Shown here: positions 1-9,438 of the stretch, piece after piece
How positions within the stretch are numbered: position 1 is the stretch's first letter
Layout of the letters: the number at the start of each line of letters is the position of its first letter
NCBI GenBank assembly: GCA_040219575.1
Contig: JAVJSD010000050.1
Location: 1-64,000, forward strand
DNA from: JAVJSD01 sp040219575
GTDB lineage: Bacteria; Planctomycetota; Planctomycetia; Pirellulales; Pirellulaceae
Length of the DNA: 64,000 bases
Direction: 5' to 3'
Position numbers and translations under genes: made by a program
Notes under the pieces: generated by a model
Database searches by the model: none
The model's input: the letters and a program-made list of their open reading frames with translations, nothing else
Told to the model about the DNA's origin: nothing

Positions 1-777
1 ACGCAGTACTTCGGCACGGGCGTCTCCGGCAGCACCTTCCAGGGCAACATGTACACCGGCAAGGGGGACGGCGATTTCCTCGACTACGGCGTCGAGATCG
101 GCGGCGGAGCGGCGAACATCCAGGTCCTCGGCAACATGATCAGCGACAACCGCGGCGTGGCCTCCAGCGACGGCAGCGTCTCGGCCGGCGTGCTGATTTC
201 GACCTTCTTCGCGCCCGGCAGTTCGGCCTTCTTCCAGGACAACACCTTCACCGACAACAGCAACGGCCTGTTCATCGGGTTCGGCGCGACCGACACCAGC
301 GCCGCCCAGATTTCCAGTGGGAACCAGTTCCTGGGCGGGACCAACGGCATCGTCGTCTCCGGCGCGGGAACAAGTCTCGTCGGCGATACGCTCAGCAACA
401 CGTCCTTCATGGGACAGACCGGCAATTACGTCGAGTTGCGCAACGGCGCCCTGTTCGCACCGGGCGCGCCGACGATCATCGACGCCAGCGCTGTCAACTT
501 CGACAACCTGGACAAGAACAATACGACCAATCTGTTGTTCATCGAAAACAAGCTCGTCCACTATCCCGACGACAACACCCTCGGCCTGATCGGCTTCCTG
601 CCGGCGTCGCCTTCTTCCTTGATCAATCAATTCTGGGCCCCCTACGATCGCACGCAGCGATATCAGGACTTCGCGCAGTCGATGTTCGATATGTTCCCGG
701 GCGGCTCGTACTCGGCGAGCTTCGGACCCTCGCCCGAGCGTCCGCTGGGGGAACTGACCGGCGACTCTTCGCCCTAG
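1..777 (+). CDS. C-terminal part of a right-handed beta-helix surface protein (partial)
   Basis: The frame is open from base 1, so only the C-terminal 258 residues are visible. The sequence is rich in Gly, Ser, Thr and Asn and has the loose repeats of right-handed parallel beta-helix proteins (for example GNMISDNRG, then NTFTDNSNGL, then SGNQFLGGTNGI), each about 20-25 residues apart. No catalytic residues can be assigned. The last 90 residues lose the repeat pattern and contain an aromatic segment (QFWAPYDRTQRY), perhaps a cap or anchoring region. Family knowledge: such proteins in planctomycetes are usually exported and large. It is followed at once by a scrap of a haemagglutinin-type secretion domain in another frame, so the two may derive from one decayed adhesin locus. 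The fold is an inference from composition. Confidence 0.6.
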   Translation, partial: TQYFGTGVSGSTFQGNMYTGKGDGDFLDYGVEIGGGAANIQVLGNMISDNRGVASSDGSVSAGVLISTFFAPGSSAFFQDNTFTDNSNGLFIGFGATDTSAAQISSGNQFLGGTNGIVVSGAGTSLVGDTLSNTSFMGQTGNYVELRNGALFAPGAPTIIDASAVNFDNLDKNNTTNLLFIENKLVHYPDDNTLGLIGFLPASPSSLINQFWAPYDRTQRYQDFAQSMFDMFPGGSYSASFGPSPERPLGELTGDSSP

Positions 778-784
778 GCAACGT

Positions 785-950
785 TCAGCTCAACAATCGA
801 CAGTTCGACAGTCCAATGGTCAGGTGTTTCTGATCAATTCCAACGGCGTGCTCATCGGGTCCCAACGCGCAGATCAACGTGGGCGGACTGACCGCCAGCA
901 CGCTGGACATCAGCAACCAGCAATACAAGCAGGGGGGGTATTCAGCATGA
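785..950 (+). pseudogene. Frameshifted fragment of a filamentous-haemagglutinin-type TPS secretion domain
   Basis: Two adjacent frames together spell the conserved core of the two-partner-secretion domain (haemagglutination activity domain, as in FhaB and HMW1). The first frame (812-859) reads SNGQVFLINSNGVLIG. The second (861-947) reads PNAQINVGGLTASTLDISN and continues to a TGA at 948-950. The break lies at 859-861, where one extra base (T860) would account for the shift. Only about 45 of the usual 110 or more residues survive, there is no signal peptide, and nothing downstream encodes a long adhesin, so this is a relic. A reverse-strand reading frame over the same stretch has no family signal. 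Confidence 0.7.
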
Positions 951-1099
951 GCCGCGAGGTTCATCCGGTTCATCCCCGACTTGACTGCGGTACGGCGCCG
1001 CCCGGCGGATGTCACGGGCTTGTCGGTCGGCGGTCTTGTCGGCAAACTTGAATCGGCGGCCAGGCCGTCGCAACCAAGTCTTGTCGAGGAGGCCTCGCC

Positions 1100-1888
1100 A
1101 TGGATTCGCAACTGCAATCGGTCGTCGATTCGATCGCGCGCACCCTCCATAAGTGCCGCAGTGTGCTGTTCGTCACCGGCGCGGGCATCTCCGCCGACTC
1201 CGGCCTGCCGACGTACCGCGGCATCGGCGGGCTGTACGACGTCGACCTCACCGAGGAAGGCCTGCCGATCGAGGACGTGCTCTCGGGGGAGATGCTGCAC
1301 CGCCGTCCCGAATTGACCTGGAAGTACCTGGCGCAAATCGCCGAGGCGGCCCGCGGCGGCACGTTCAATCGCGGACACGAAGTAATCACGGAGATGGAGC
1401 GGCATTTCCCGCGCGTATGGACGCTCACGCAGAACGTCGACGGCTACCACCGCTTGGCCGGCTCAACGAACGTGATCGAGATCCACGGCAATATGCGCAG
1501 CCTGTCGTGCATCCGCTGCAGCTTTCGGCAGACGGTGGGCGACGATGAAGTCATCGACCTGCCGCCCCGCTGTCTCGACTGCCACGCCATCCTGCGGCCC
1601 GACGTGGTGCTGTTCGGCGAAATGCTGCCCGACGAGGCGATCGGCCGCCTGCGGCGGGAGTTGGACTCGGGCTTCGGGGCGGTGTTGAGCGTCGGCACCA
1701 GCAGCGGGTTTCCCTACATTCAGGAAGCGGTGCTGCTGGCCCGGCGCGGCGGGGCGGTCGCCATCGAAATCAATCCGGCCGAGACGCTCCTCTCGCCGCA
1801 CGTCGACTATCGCCTCTCGCTCGGCGCCGCCGCCGCCCTCGACGCCATCTGGCGCCGCTACCAGGAACACCCGGCCCCCACCCCGTAG
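1100..1888 (+). CDS. Sir2-family NAD-dependent protein deacylase (sirtuin)
   Basis: 262 residues, close to the usual size of bacterial sirtuins. The NAD-binding signature GAGISADSGLPTYRG is at residues 27-41; the TQNVDGYH motif with the following HG (the catalytic His in the family) lies near 114-130. Four zinc-binding cysteines come as CIRC and CLDC pairs, and a late VGTSSG stretch lines the Rossmann site. It should remove acetyl or other acyl groups from lysines in the cytoplasm, producing nicotinamide and O-acyl-ADP-ribose. The ATG is preceded by GAGGAGG with good spacing. The stop codon TAG is part of the GTAG head of a palindromic repeat (1885-1907). The YH in place of the usual LH makes the exact subclass uncertain; the family is not in doubt. 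Confidence 0.93.
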   Translation: MDSQLQSVVDSIARTLHKCRSVLFVTGAGISADSGLPTYRGIGGLYDVDLTEEGLPIEDVLSGEMLHRRPELTWKYLAQIAEAARGGTFNRGHEVITEMERHFPRVWTLTQNVDGYHRLAGSTNVIEIHGNMRSLSCIRCSFRQTVGDDEVIDLPPRCLDCHAILRPDVVLFGEMLPDEAIGRLRRELDSGFGAVLSVGTSSGFPYIQEAVLLARRGGAVAIEINPAETLLSPHVDYRLSLGAAAALDAIWRRYQEHPAPTP

Positions 1889-1907
1889 CCGATGCTGCCA
1901 GCATCGG
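1885..1907. repeat. REP-like palindrome, family A copy 1
   Basis: GTAG (1885-1888) followed by the perfect palindrome CCGATGCTGCCAGCATCGG, with 9-bp arms and a 1-base centre. The TAG of the head is also the stop codon of the sirtuin gene. The head-plus-hairpin plan is that of REP elements. Confidence 0.85.
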
Positions 1908-2011
1908 TAGGCAGAACAACCGCAGGGCGCTGCGGCATTCCTCAATCGCAACGATCCGCCTGGCGCGCCCCAACGCCTGTCCGCACCCTATCACGACACC
2001 GCGCCGCACGC

Positions 2012-2063
2012 CCGTAGCCGATGCTGCCAGCATCGGCGGCGGCGCTGGCAGCGTCGGCTACGG
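2012..2063. repeat. Family A palindrome pair (REPIN-like), copy 2
   Basis: A GTAG-headed copy of the 19-base palindrome (2014-2036) is followed by a diverged copy on the opposite strand ending in CTAC (2058-2061). The 20-base outer arms 2012-2031 and 2044-2063 are complementary with one mismatch, so the unit can also fold as a single long hairpin. This head-to-head pairing is the REPIN arrangement. Confidence 0.8.
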
Positions 2064-2221
2064 CCAGTCGCGGCGTCCATCAGGCGGAGCCCGACGCCCT
2101 GGGTGCCATGCGCGCACCGCGGCCCGGCGTGCGCACGCCGAACCGAGATAGCCATTCCGCATGCTCACTCGCCTCCGGCGTGAGCGCATGGCACACATGT
2201 GCAGACGCGTTGTTTTCCTTC

Positions 2222-2244
2222 GTAGCCGATGCTGCCAGCATCGG
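2222..2244. repeat. REP-like palindrome, family A copy 3
   Basis: GTAG (2222-2225) plus the same perfect 19-base palindrome (2226-2244). It lies 117 bases before the chosen start of the glycosidase-like gene. The rest of 1908-2361 shows no coding signal. Confidence 0.85.
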
Positions 2245-2361
2245 TGAGCGCAATCGGGGAACGCTGCAGACGCCCATAAGAATTTGCGACACCCTGCCGC
2301 ATCGCGCATAGTTGACTCCACATACGCACCAACCCTCCCGGCTCGCGCGGAGCAACAACCT

Positions 2362-3981
2362 ATGGATCGTCGCCGGTTCTTACAGAACGTCGCCACCGTC
2401 AGTGCGGCCGGGCTCACCTTGGCTTCGCTGGAGAACTCGGCCCGGGCGAAACCTCGCACGAAAAAACCCGTCGTCGGCGCGGAACACAATCTGCTCGACG
2501 ACCGCGACGCCGCCAGCCGCCAGCCGTGGCTGTTTTTCGACCTGTGGCACTTCGACCGCATCGCCGGCGTCGCGCACCATCAGGCCCAGGCCGAGTGGCG
2601 GCCCGAGGCGACCTACGTCGATCCCCTCATGTTCGGCCACAACAGCTGGCCCACCGTCGCCTTCGACCGGCCCAGCGGTAAGTGGCGGATGTGGTACTCC
2701 GTCGAGTGGAAGCCCTGCACGCTGATGCTCGCCGAAAGCGACGACGGCGTGCATTGGCGCCCCTCGCCGCGGCCGGAGGTGAAACCAAACGGCGAGAAGC
2801 TCGCGCCCCATCACCTGTTCACGCTCGACTCCGGCAGCGCCGGCGGTGTGTATCTCGATCCGCTCGCCGCCGACGACCGACCCTACAAACTGTTCGCCCA
2901 CCAACAGGGCGAGCCGGTCTTTCAGCGGGCCCTCAACGACCCACGGCATCGATGGCACGACGCCGCCCGCCGCGACGGCGTCACGCGGTACATGAACGAG
3001 GAGCTCACGCTCGGCTCGCGCGACGGCCTCACCTGGGAGGTGCTCGACGACGGCGGCTGGGGCGCTCCCGATTGGCATCCCGAGCCGCCGCTGTTCGGCT
3101 TCTTCAACCATTACACCGGCCGGCACGCGATGACCGTTCGCCCGGGCTGGGGCGATCGCCGTGTCTGCCTGCAGTCGAGCGACGATCTAAAACACTGGTC
3201 GGGGCCGCGGCTGCTGTTTCAGCCCGACGTGCTCGACCCGGCGCTGCAGCAACACTACGGCATGCCGGTCTTCCGCTACGGGCCGTACTACGTGGGCCTG
3301 TTGTGGGTGTTCCACTGCAGCGACTCCGGCCCGGTGGCCGGCTTCAACCAGTTCGAGGGCTCGCTCGACGTGCAGCTGACCTACAGCTTCGACGGCGAGC
3401 GATTCTTCCGCGGCCGCCGGCAGCCGCTCATCGCCCGCAACGAGCCGCCGGAGCACGGTTGCGGCGCCATCCAGTCCTGCTCGCTGGTCGAGACCAAAGA
3501 AGAACTGCGCATCTACTCCGGCAGCGGCAAACCGCCGCACGGCATGTCGAGTCGTCTCGCCCGCGGCAAACAGGACATGTACGGCATCCTGCTGCACACG
3601 CTTCGCAAAGACGGCTTCACCTACCTCGAGCCGGAGGGCGACCACGGCGAGTTGCTCACCAAGCCGCTGGCGCTGACCGATCCCGTGCTGACGTGCAACG
3701 CGCAGGCCGACTTCGGCGAGGTCCGCTTCCAGATCACCGACATGAACAGCCGGCCGGTGGAGGGCTACACCTTCGACGACTCCCTGCCGCTCGCCTCCTC
3801 CGACTCGCTGGCCCACCGCCTCGCCTGGCGCGGCAAGACGCTCGACGACGTGCTCGGCAAGGTCGTCCGCCTGCAAATCCAACTCCGCAACGCCCGGCTG
3901 TACGCGTTGCACGGCGCGTTTCATTTTCTCGACGCACAGGACCGCTGGATGTTGGACGAGCGTGGGAAGGGTAAAAGCTGA
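2362..3981 (+). CDS. Tat-exported glycoside hydrolase-like (GH43/GH32 beta-propeller type) protein
   Basis: 540 residues. The ATG at 2362 is chosen because it starts a twin-arginine signal (MDRRRFLQN, then a hydrophobic stretch ending SARA); the frame is open further upstream but gives an implausible N-terminus. The body has the look of five-bladed propeller glycosidases and related planctomycete proteins: WRMWYS and ESDDGVHW motifs near residues 110-135, LGSRDGLTWE near 210 and a late ERFFRGRRQPL strand. These recur as blade signatures, but no catalytic acid triad could be assigned with confidence. Expected to act outside the cytoplasm on polysaccharide or to bind it. It stands alone, after a palindrome cluster and before a stretch with no clear gene. 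Confidence 0.7.
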   Translation: MDRRRFLQNVATVSAAGLTLASLENSARAKPRTKKPVVGAEHNLLDDRDAASRQPWLFFDLWHFDRIAGVAHHQAQAEWRPEATYVDPLMFGHNSWPTVAFDRPSGKWRMWYSVEWKPCTLMLAESDDGVHWRPSPRPEVKPNGEKLAPHHLFTLDSGSAGGVYLDPLAADDRPYKLFAHQQGEPVFQRALNDPRHRWHDAARRDGVTRYMNEELTLGSRDGLTWEVLDDGGWGAPDWHPEPPLFGFFNHYTGRHAMTVRPGWGDRRVCLQSSDDLKHWSGPRLLFQPDVLDPALQQHYGMPVFRYGPYYVGLLWVFHCSDSGPVAGFNQFEGSLDVQLTYSFDGERFFRGRRQPLIARNEPPEHGCGAIQSCSLVETKEELRIYSGSGKPPHGMSSRLARGKQDMYGILLHTLRKDGFTYLEPEGDHGELLTKPLALTDPVLTCNAQADFGEVRFQITDMNSRPVEGYTFDDSLPLASSDSLAHRLAWRGKTLDDVLGKVVRLQIQLRNARLYALHGAFHFLDAQDRWMLDERGKGKS

Positions 3982-4005
3982 AAGGTAGAAGTGAAGCGCC
4001 GGCGG

Positions 4006-4323
4006 CTACGCCGTAGAACCCGATGACGCTATCACGGTTTTGGATTTTTGCTTCGGGAAAAGCCGGCTGAGGTGTAGAGCTTTTTGTTTTCTGGTTCGTC
4101 GACCACAGTCGACCACACCCTTGGAAAGGTATGCCAACTGGTGAATCAGTAGAGAGTAGAACGGAAAGCTCGCCATCATTTCTCTGGCTGTCGCCTCCCG
4201 CCCTATGATCTTCGTCCAGATATACTTTCGAGCATTTCGCACCACATCGAGGTTGCGGTTCTTGCGATAGCGATCTGAGACAAAGTCGACGTTTTGCTTG
4301 TTGTTGCGCTCGACAACGGGCAT
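4006..4323 (-). CDS. Hypothetical protein in an AT-richer patch; doubtful
   Basis: 105 codons, no family recognised. The product is basic and rich in Arg, Lys and Asn (for example NNKQNVDFVSDRYRKNRNLD), unlike the Ala/Arg-rich false frames elsewhere in this genome, and the DNA of 4020-4320 is visibly lower in GC than its neighbours. The frame stays open upstream of the ATG, and a second reverse-strand frame over 4203-4409 also looks protein-like (PPESYLPPHRDGDGKCP), so this may be a frameshifted remnant of a transferred gene rather than an intact one. No Shine-Dalgarno sequence is evident. The remainder of 3982-4445 holds nothing recognisable. Confidence 0.3.
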   Translation of the reverse strand: MPVVERNNKQNVDFVSDRYRKNRNLDVVRNARKYIWTKIIGREATAREMMASFPFYSLLIHQLAYLSKGVVDCGRRTRKQKALHLSRLFPKQKSKTVIASSGSTA

Positions 4324-4445
4324 TTGCCGTCGCCATCGCGATGCGGCGGCAGATAGCTCTCGGGCGGCACTTCCGGACTCTCGAGATGTCGGATCGCCGT
4401 TTTCATCACGCGGTGGGACGCAGCTCGGTCGTACAGTCGTCGTTG

Positions 4446-4880
4446 TCAGTCGTTCCTGTCACGACTGCGATAGAGCGAATCGACGCTGCAGCATCCTGGG
4501 CCGCTTCCCAGCACGAAGAACAGTCCTCCGAGAATGGCGAGGTTCTTCATGAAGTGCTGCATTTGGTTTTGCATCGCGCTCGCTTCGCCGTACGTCCAGA
4601 AGTCGTGAAAGATCACGGTGGTGGGAATCAAGAACACGATCAGCGCGAGCGCCCCGAGACGGGCCTTGAGACCCAGCAGGACCGACAGACCGCCGCCCAG
4701 TTCGAAAACAATGGCGCCGGCCAGCAGCAGGGGCACGGCTTGCTCCGGCATTCCTTCGCCGCGCATCGATTCGGCGGTGGCCGACCAAGCCGTGATCTTG
4801 TGCACCCCGCTCATCAAAAAGATTGCGCTCAGAAAGACCCGGCCCGGCAATTGGGCGCCGCGCAGCAGCTTGTGGAACAT
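4446..4880 (-). CDS. DoxX-family membrane protein
   Basis: 144 residues with four predicted membrane segments and the DoxX layout: an N-terminal helix with FLSAIFLMSGVHKI, a loop, then FELGGGLSVLLGLKARLGALAL and a C-terminal helix LAILGGLFFVLGSGPG. The ATG at 4880 lies 11 bases after the stop of the upstream SPW-protein gene, which favours it over an earlier GTG. Last gene of a four-gene minus-strand operon (7039-4446). Family knowledge: DoxX proteins are membrane components linked to thiol or sulfur redox metabolism, though most, like this one, have no assigned reaction. The company of a VKOR homologue fits a redox role at the membrane. Confidence 0.85.
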   Translation of the reverse strand: MFHKLLRGAQLPGRVFLSAIFLMSGVHKITAWSATAESMRGEGMPEQAVPLLLAGAIVFELGGGLSVLLGLKARLGALALIVFLIPTTVIFHDFWTYGEASAMQNQMQHFMKNLAILGGLFFVLGSGPGCCSVDSLYRSRDRND

Positions 4881-4891
4881 GACGGAAGCTT

Positions 4892-5248
4892 TCAGTTGGA
4901 AGTTGCCGGCGCCTCTTTCCACGACCGCGGCGGGCGGCTGGCGTCATTGGGCACGAGGGAGAACATCAGCAGCAACACGCCGACATAGATGAAGTTCTGA
5001 TAGGCCAGCGGGGGCGCGTCGGCGGGGAGAAACCGTCCCACCAGGATCATGCCGGCGGCCACGGCGAACGTCGCCAAGTGGGCGTGGCGCATCGGCCGCC
5101 AGTAGGACGACAACGCCAGCAAGATCACGACCGTCGCCGTGGCGAACGTCCCGCCCCAAAGCCAGGTGGCGTTGTCCGCGTAGCGAAACACGAACGGACT
5201 AACGACCAACCAGCAACCTAGCATGACCTCCACCACTCGGGACCACAT
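4892..5248 (-). CDS. SPW-repeat-like small membrane protein
   Basis: 118 residues, four hydrophobic segments. The start MWSRVVEVMLGCWLVVSPF carries the SPW-type motif (a helix followed by VSPFVF) typical of this small integral-membrane family. The ATG overlaps the TGA of the upstream VKOR gene by one base (TGATG, 5246-5250), which indicates translational coupling and fixes the start; the longer upstream frame is not supported. Function unknown; the operon links it to DoxX and VKOR. Confidence 0.75.
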   Translation of the reverse strand: MWSRVVEVMLGCWLVVSPFVFRYADNATWLWGGTFATATVVILLALSSYWRPMRHAHLATFAVAAGMILVGRFLPADAPPLAYQNFIYVGVLLLMFSLVPNDASRPPRSWKEAPATSN

Positions 5249-5899
5249 CAGGCAGGCTCCTTCACCAATTCGGCAGCGGCCTCTTTCACACCCGGCGCCG
5301 GCCAGCCCCAGGTGGCTTTCCAGACGGCGCTGGCGCTGCGCGTCTTTTTCCAGATTCGGTGTAGGAACATCAGCGACGACAACACTTCGTCGTAGGCCAT
5401 CTTCACCAGCACCAGCGAAATGACGGCCGTCACCAGGCACAGGAAGCACCACTCACCCACGATAAAGGCCTGGCACAGCACCAGGATGGCACTGACGATA
5501 CCCAGTGGGATCACGTCGATGCCGAACAGGATCACCAACCAAGGGCGGTACTGCCAGCGCCGCGTCGAACCGGCCAGACCGAAAATCGCGTCTCCCAGGT
5601 ACGCCAGCGCGCCGAACGCAGCGTCCGGAACGCCGAACACGCCATGCATCCATTCGGCGACCGTTGAGGTGAGTACGGCGGCGGTCTGTTTGCCGAAGAT
5701 CGGATCCCAGACTTCATCGATCAGCTTCCACTGAAACAGGCCCATGTAGGTGGCGACCAGAAACCCGACTAGCGCCAACAGGCAGATCGGGATTCGCTGG
5801 CTCCAGGAAGACGGGTTGTACGACCACGGGGTCACCGCCACGCCAAGCACCGAGGTCTCGGCGGGAAACCCGCTCCGCAGCTGTTTCGTCAGGGCTTGC

Positions 5900-5907
<8 letters not shown>
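5248..5907 (-). CDS. Vitamin K epoxide reductase (VKOR) family protein
   Basis: 219 residues with four or five membrane segments. The active-site CxxC (CFLC, residues 154-157) sits at the start of a late helix, preceded by the LCQAFIVGEW segment, as in VKOR homologues that reoxidise periplasmic thiol oxidoreductases with quinone. The loop between the first two helices has no cysteine, whereas canonical VKORs carry a shuttle pair there. The ATG at 5907 overlaps the end of the epimerase gene by 8 bases; the downstream SPW gene overlaps this stop by one base. Either a partner protein supplies the shuttle thiols or the protein does something else; the family assignment rests on the helix pattern and the CxxC. 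Confidence 0.8.
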
Positions 5908-7039
<1,132 letters not shown>

Positions 7040-7044
7040 CCGAA

Positions 7045-7050
7045 CCTCCT
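7045..7050 (-). promoter_or_regulatory. Ribosome binding site of the epimerase-VKOR-SPW-DoxX operon
   Basis: AGGAGG on the minus strand, 5 bases before the ATG at 7039. It decides between this start and a possible one 51 bases upstream. The three following genes overlap or nearly touch, so this is the main initiation site of the set. Confidence 0.8.
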
Positions 7051-7578
7051 CATGACATGTGATCCCCTCAGCGGACGCCTTTGCCGACAAACCATCACGA
7101 TGCAGATGGCGCGCCGCTGGCGAGCGATGCGTCGAATCGTTTCTGGCCTACGTCAGCCAAGACCTGGCGATAGGGCCGACGGAGATCCCGAAGCGGCCAC
7201 GCGGACCGCCTCGAAACTGTTGGACCGCCATCTCTCCGATGGCGCCTTGCGACACGCCAAAAGCAACTTGCCGAATGAGCTGAAAACGTTGTGGCTCTGA
7301 GGACCATGAAACGGCGACGAGCAACACACGACGACGCGAGGGCGTTTTGGCGGCGCTGTGCGACAGTCTGACGCGCCGAACGTCTCCAGCCCGCGAGGCA
7401 TTCTGAAAGCCTCCCGCCAAATAGTTGCGATTTGGGCCGACTGGCGAAGCGTCTTGTTGGTTCGTCCATCGCACCCGCATGAGTTCTCGGCTCTGTTCGA
7501 TTGACGAGGGAAGTCGGCGGCAGGTGGCACGTCATCTGCGGCTGATGTGTTGTTCGTGGCCCCGTTCGTTCTACCTAG

Positions 7579-7764
7579 GCAAGAGAGAGAGACCTCGTCA
7601 ATTTCCGCCGCGAGGCGCCGCGCGAGACCGGCCTGTCGTCTTACCCGCATCCCTGGCTGATGCCCGACGCGGCCGGCGAGGAGGCGCCCAAAGTGACGGT
7701 CACCGCCGTCACGATCAAGGCCGTCACGGCAGTGGCGCGAGAATTGCCCCCAAGATCAAGATAG
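7579..7764 (+). pseudogene. Decayed coding fragment, family not recognised
   Basis: The rest of the 0.8-kb gap between divergent genes (7040-7856) shows no coding signal, but one frame here reads like genuine protein: DLVNFRREAPRETGLSSYP, then PHPWLMPDAAGEEAPKVTV, ending at a TAG at 7762-7764. It has no start codon and is closed upstream by a TAG at 7576. It looks like the C-terminal end of a lost gene. Confidence 0.4.
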
Positions 7765-7856
7765 CGCCCCCAAAGGATGTGGTGCTTGGCCAAGGTCGTC
7801 GATCAACGTCTCAGTCACTGCCGCAACGAAAACGAACAACCCCACGGAGTGAGACA

Positions 7857-9338
7857 ATGCGAAAACGTCACCCATCGGCCCAGCACCCGCATCCGTTGAA
7901 AACGCTTGCGTTCCTGAGCGCGGCGCCGCTTTTGGCGGCAATCTCCTGCAGCGTTGCGTTCGCCCAGGTTGCCGCCCCTCCAGATTTACGCAGGAACGCA
8001 CCCAATGAGAAGGCTTCCGCGACGTCGCTTCCCGACCAGACCTACATGCCGGTCGTGGTCGACAAGCCGTTTGAAGAGATCCTCCAGCAAGATCGCGCCC
8101 AAAAGACGCCGGTCATGCAGCGGCAGCAGTTGTTGCTAAAGAATCGCTATGATCTCAGTGATCGCCCCTCGAAGGTGGAGATGTCGGGCGGCCGCAAGGC
8201 CGTGCAGCGCGGCGTTCGCGTTAAACTGCCCGAGGGCGTCACCTGGAATGAACTGGCGAGCATGCCGCCGGCGGAGATGAAGCGGAAGGACCTGTTTCCG
8301 ATGGGGTTTCGCCCCTTGCCGCACGCGAAACACGCCACAGGAGGGCAGGTGTTCCCGAAGGAGCAGATCGAAGGCATCCAGCGGGACGAAGAGCGCGATC
8401 TAGCCCGTTTTGACGTCGCGTTCGACTTGCCTGCGCACCTGACGCCCGAGTTTCCCCCGCCCATTTTCCTCTCCAGCCGACCCGACCTGGGCGACGTGTC
8501 GCAGGGGAAACTGCTCACGATCAAGAACTACTACGCCCTGATGAAGGGCAAGCTGACGCCGGTGCAGATGGAGGGCTTGCGGCTCTTGCTGACGCCGTTT
8601 CCGCAGCAGCAGTTCAACCAAACGGAAGACCGCAAGGTTGAGGAGGCGAGCCTGGGCGTTTCCTGCCTCGACTGCCATACAAACGGCCACACGAACGCGG
8701 CCTTCCATTTGAATCCTGACACCCGGCCGCAGTCGGCCCGCTTCCGACTCGACACGGTCAGTCTCCGAGGAATGTTCAATCAGCAGATTCACGGTTCGAA
8801 GCGGTCGCTGCGGAGCGTCGAGGACTTCACCGAGTTCGAGCAGCGGACGGCGTACTTCGACGGCGACCACGTTATCGCGGCGAAGAAGGGACTGCACTTG
8901 CCCAGTCGATCTGACGCGGTCTCGATGATGGCCCAGATGCAGAACATGTTCGACTTTCCCCCGGCGCCGAAGCTGGACGCCTTCGGCAAGCTGAAGCCGG
9001 AGATGGCGACCGAGATGGAATTGAAGGGGCAGGAGGTGTTCTTCGGCAAGGGCCGTTGCGCCCAGTGCCACCAGCCGCCGTTCTACCTCGACAACAAGAT
9101 GCACGACCTGCACCTGGAGTGGTTTTACGAGTGCGACACGATCAACGGCCAGTACAACATCGCCGACGGACCGATCAAGACGTTCACCCTCCGCGGCATC
9201 AAGGACTCGCCGCCTTATCACCACGACGGCCGCCTGCTGACGCTCGAGGACACCGTCGAGTTTTTTAACGTTGTGTTGAGCCTCGAGTTGAACGATGAGG
9301 AGAAAGAGTCGTTGACGGCCTTCATGCGATGTCTCTGA
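7857..9338 (+). CDS. Secreted di-haem c-type cytochrome (cytochrome c peroxidase/MauG-like)
   Basis: 493 residues. The ATG at 7857 starts a typical signal peptide (basic MRKRHP, hydrophobic core, cleavage near AFAQ). Two CxxCH haem sites are visible: CLDCH at 270-274 and CAQCH at 401-405. After the second comes the TFTLRGIKDSPPYHHDGRLLTLEDTV region, which matches the conserved C-terminal stretch of bacterial di-haem peroxidases. A periplasmic role in peroxide reduction or oxidative chemistry is expected from the family; the electron donor is unknown. It is longer than the usual 320-350 residues because of a roughly 200-residue N-terminal extension. It is monocistronic, between the divergent redox operon and a convergent membrane-protein operon. 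Confidence 0.85.
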   Translation: MRKRHPSAQHPHPLKTLAFLSAAPLLAAISCSVAFAQVAAPPDLRRNAPNEKASATSLPDQTYMPVVVDKPFEEILQQDRAQKTPVMQRQQLLLKNRYDLSDRPSKVEMSGGRKAVQRGVRVKLPEGVTWNELASMPPAEMKRKDLFPMGFRPLPHAKHATGGQVFPKEQIEGIQRDEERDLARFDVAFDLPAHLTPEFPPPIFLSSRPDLGDVSQGKLLTIKNYYALMKGKLTPVQMEGLRLLLTPFPQQQFNQTEDRKVEEASLGVSCLDCHTNGHTNAAFHLNPDTRPQSARFRLDTVSLRGMFNQQIHGSKRSLRSVEDFTEFEQRTAYFDGDHVIAAKKGLHLPSRSDAVSMMAQMQNMFDFPPAPKLDAFGKLKPEMATEMELKGQEVFFGKGRCAQCHQPPFYLDNKMHDLHLEWFYECDTINGQYNIADGPIKTFTLRGIKDSPPYHHDGRLLTLEDTVEFFNVVLSLELNDEEKESLTAFMRCL

Positions 9339-9438
9339 TGCCGGGGCGCTGATGTCGAAGATTCAACATACGGCTGGGCTGTTTCCATGCCGCCACCACC
9401 ATCCGCGGATTAAGATGCGATTGCCCTGGGTTGATCGC

